Part shown: positions 60,818-64,000 of the stretch, piece after piece
Numbering within the stretch: the stretch's first letter is position 1
Layout of the letters: every line of letters begins with the position of its first letter
Assembly (NCBI GenBank): GCA_029582155.1
Contig: CM055902.1
Span: forward strand, 18,487,248 to 18,551,247
Source of the DNA: Panopea generosa
Taxonomy: Eukaryota > Mollusca > Bivalvia > Adapedonta > Hiatellidae
Length of the DNA: 64,000 nucleotides
Reading direction: 5' to 3'
Translations under genes and position numbers: made by a program
Notes under the pieces: model-generated
Databases searched by the model: none
Seen by the model: only the letters and a program-made list of their open reading frames with translations
Told to the model about the DNA's origin: nothing

Positions 60818-62450
60818 AATATATATATTTGATGCAGCAGTTATCAAGGTTTAAGCCCTTCAAAGAGAAACTACGTTACTGACAGATACAATATATACAT
60901 ATTTGTTGCACCAGTCTAAGCCCTTCAGAAAGAAACTACGCTACTGACAGATACAATATATCTATATTTGGTGCACCAGACTAAGCCCTTCAGAGAGAAA
61001 CTACGCTACTGACAGATACAATATATACATATTTGGTGCACCGGTCTAATCCCTTCAGAGAGAAACTACGCTACTGACAGATACAATATATACATATTTG
61101 GTACACCAGTCTAAGCACTTCAGAGAGAAACTTCGCTACTGACAGATACAATATATACATATTTGGTACACCAGTCTAAGCACTTCAGAGAGAAACTACG
61201 CTACTGACAGATACAATATATACATATTTGGTACACCAGTCTAAGCACTTCAGAGAAAAACTACGCTACTGACAGATACAATATATACATATTTGGTGCA
61301 CCAGTCTAAGCACTTCAGAGAGAAACTACGCTACTGACAGATACAATATATACATATTTGGTGCACCAGTCTAATCCCTTCAGAGAGAAACTACGCTACT
61401 GACAGATACAATATATACATATTTGGTGCACCAGTCTAATCCCTTCAGAGAGAAACTACGCTACTGACAGATACAATATATACATATTTGGTGCACCAGT
61501 CTAATCCCTTCAGAGAGAAACTACGCTACTGACAGATACAATAGATACATATTTGGTGCACCGGTCTAAGCACTTCAGAGAGAAACTACGCTACTGACAG
61601 ATACAATATATACATATTTGGTGCACCAGTCTAATCCCTTCAGAGAGAAACTACGCTACTGACAGATACAATATATACATATTTGGTGCACCAGTCTAAT
61701 CCCTTCAGAGAGAAACTACGCTACTGACAGATACAATAGATACATATTTGGTGCACCAGTCTAATCCCTTCAGAGAGAAACTACGCTACTGACAGATACA
61801 ATAGATACATATTTGGTGCACCGGTCTAAGCACTTCAGAGAGAAACTACGCTACTGACAGATACAATATATACATATTTGGTGCACCAGTCTAATCCCTT
61901 CAGAGAGAAACTACGCTACTGACAGATACAATATATACATATTTGGTGCACCAGTCTAATCCCTTCAGAGAGAAACTACGCTACTGACAGATACAATAGA
62001 TACATATTTGGTGCACCGGTCTAAGCACTTCAGAGAGAAACTACGCTACTGACAGATACAATATATACATATTTGGTACACCAGTCTAAGCACTTCAGAG
62101 AGAAACTACGCTACTGACAGATACAATATATACATATTTGGTGCACCAGTCTAAGCACTTCAGAGAGAAACTACGCTACTGACAGATACAATATATACAT
62201 ATTTGGTGCACCAGTCTAAGCACTTCAGAGAGAAACTACGCTACTGACAGATACAATATATACATATTTGGTGCACCAGTCTAAGCACTTCAGAGAGAAA
62301 CTACGCTACTGACAGATACAATATATACATATTTGGTGCACCAGTCTAAGCACTTCAGAGAGAAACTACGCTACTGACAGATACAATATATACATATTTG
62401 GTATACCAGTCTAAGCCCTTCAGAGAGAAATTAATCTACTGACCGTTACA
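60818..62450. repeat. 65-bp tandem array, about 25 copies
   Basis: The unit contains GACAGATACAATATATACAT, ATTTGGTGCACCAGTCTAAG and CACTTCAGAGAGAAACTACG. GACAGATA marks recur at exact 65-bp steps from 60881. Most units are nearly identical. The variant CAATAGAT appears with starts at 61541, 61736, 61801 and 61996, spacing of 195, 65 and 195, which shows a three-unit higher-order repeat. Edge units are more diverged. Confidence 0.97.
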
Positions 62451-62584
62451 AGGTGATATTTCTAGTATGTTGTTATTTCTTCTAATTGTATGGATTTTAC
62501 ATATTTATATATATACTCGACATATTTGTACTTTTAAATATTTACTTTGTTTAAGCTGTTTAAATTGGTGGTTAGTCTAGTGTA

Positions 62585-62690
62585 AACTTCTTTATTTTAC
62601 TTCGACTGTGAAACAAACTATTACAACTTATACATATCACGCTCGAAGTGATGGTTTTGTCCTTTGTATGCTTTCCTTACCTGTATAATA
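62585..62690 (+). repeat. Diverged dispersed repeat B-like
   Basis: TTTTACTTCGACTGTGAAAC, TTACAACTTATACATATCAC and CCTTACCTGTATAATAC correspond to the piece at 59285. Confidence 0.4.
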
Positions 62691-64000
62691 CAAAAAAGTG
62701 TTTGAATATCAAGATATATTGTATACAATTAACTAAATGTCATACTTTGAGCGATATGTTTGGAGTCTGACGATTTCGTCAATATTTTGGTTGCTCTCAA
62801 TAATTTACTTTTGATTTAGGTTCGGTTTATTAATTGTTAGATTTATTGTATAAAATTATTAATGAAAATTATTGTTCTGAATACTTCACATGCTGACATT
62901 CTTAATTAGTTGTCTACTAACTTTAATGTGACTAGTTAGACGAGTTAGTTATTTGAATAGTTAATTAAATTAGATATTTAGATAGTTCTGTTTACTTGAG
63001 TTGAGTGGGGTTTTGGCAGATATATTGAAATAAGATCATCCGGAATATTAATAATTAAAAGCTAGTTGAGATACAATTGTAGTTGATATACGGTTCACAT
63101 ACGTGACTTTTTATAAATTTCTGAATTCAAAATACTACATTTTCAATTCACCAATCTACCCCCAAGTGGGTAAAAGGTTTCTTCTGTGTTTGTTCAGCGA
63201 TACCATTTCACATAGATATGTTTGTATTCAAACAATCAAGTCAAATTCAATCAATAGAGTTTAGAATGTTATTTAAATAGCAAGCAAAAAGAGTATTATT
63301 ACATGTCGTTCACATACGTTGCGCACCTGAGTCATAAAATCACACATTTTAACAGATGACTAAGCCTTTGCAATATGCCGTCATTGGTTCACTTTTGAAA
63401 TAAAACTAGTAATAAAAAGGTTTCAGTTGTAAGTTTGAACAAATCAGCTAATACATCTGCAGCTTATGGTGATAATTTAGCATGTCTCGACGACCGGCTA
63501 ACGAGATAATACATTAAAGACAGAAATGAAATTGTGACATTTGCAATTTATTTTAAATCGATTAGCAAATAGTTAGGACGTGTGAATGTGGATATAGGAG
63601 TTGATGTTGTATTTTATGTGACTGATGATACAACAGCTTGACAATTCCCCGATCTTACTGGGCGAGACTTTTGACACAACCTAGTTTGCAGTTGTAAGAT
63701 AAGATGGCTAGACGATAGTTTATGTTAAAATAACACCATAATTGTTTGTTGAAGCAAAACTAATACTGTAACTGGATAAGCGGAAGAAATTGGGTCGATT
63801 TTACTAATTAAATCTCTTAACTCATGTAGTTAAATATGGAATCTAAATGTGTAAGGAATTATTAACAATTTTATACGATAGCGGTGGAAAATCTGAAGAT
63901 ATGAGTTAAAACATTAAATCATACAATTTTCTTTTGTCTTCCTTTCCTATTACACCTATAAAACTGATAATAGTGAAAGTGTTTTACAGGTTTGTCACAT
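62691..64000. other. Gene-free AT-rich right edge
   Basis: No gene, RNA or repeat recognised. Confidence 0.45.

Overview
The window looks like AT-rich, intron-rich, repeat-laden nuclear DNA of an invertebrate animal, most likely a mollusc and perhaps a bivalve. The reasons are spliced cytochrome P450 exons with GT-AG introns, tRNA-derived SINEs, MITEs with TTAA, TTA or TA target sites, a decayed LINE, and a very large share of minisatellite. There is no bacterial-style gene packing, and no intact tRNA or rRNA gene was found. The species assignment is inference.

Layout. 1-27.6 kb is gene-poor: a 49-bp array at the left edge, a cluster of small CAGTCAAACC-ended MITEs (2.8-4.1 kb), a 73-bp array (7.2-9.4 kb), a Tc1-like transposase relic (10.3-10.7 kb), a 4.2-kb array of about 132 copies of a 32-bp unit (16.0-20.3 kb), a SINE that has become a 153-bp tandem array (21.7-22.5 kb), and one orphan exon coding a 28-residue repeat protein (23.9-24.2 kb). 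27.9-58.1 kb is a cytochrome P450 locus, all on the + strand. It holds a two-exon N-terminal cassette (27931-30022), a one-exon N-terminal cassette (42168-42782), and a complete six-exon gene (50336-57943, 520 residues). Between them lie a LINE relic, a 52-bp array, a long CA microsatellite, and 18-, 21- and 22-bp arrays. 58-64 kb holds a 65-bp array and SINE fragments.

How the genes work together. The complete P450 has the K-helix ExxR, the PERF motif and the haem-cysteine loop of a microsomal CYP2-clan enzyme. Its I-helix oxygen-activation motif and C-helix Trp are not canonical. The two upstream cassettes are homologous to its first exon only. All three N-terminal blocks end at the same aligned position, in phase 0, with the same GTAAGT donor, and each has a TATA-like box about 230-280 bp upstream. 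I saw no second copy of the C-terminal exons. The locus may therefore be one transcription unit with three alternative N-terminal (membrane anchor and substrate-recognition) cassettes spliced to one shared catalytic half. The alternative is one intact gene plus two 5' gene fragments. Transcript data would decide between them.
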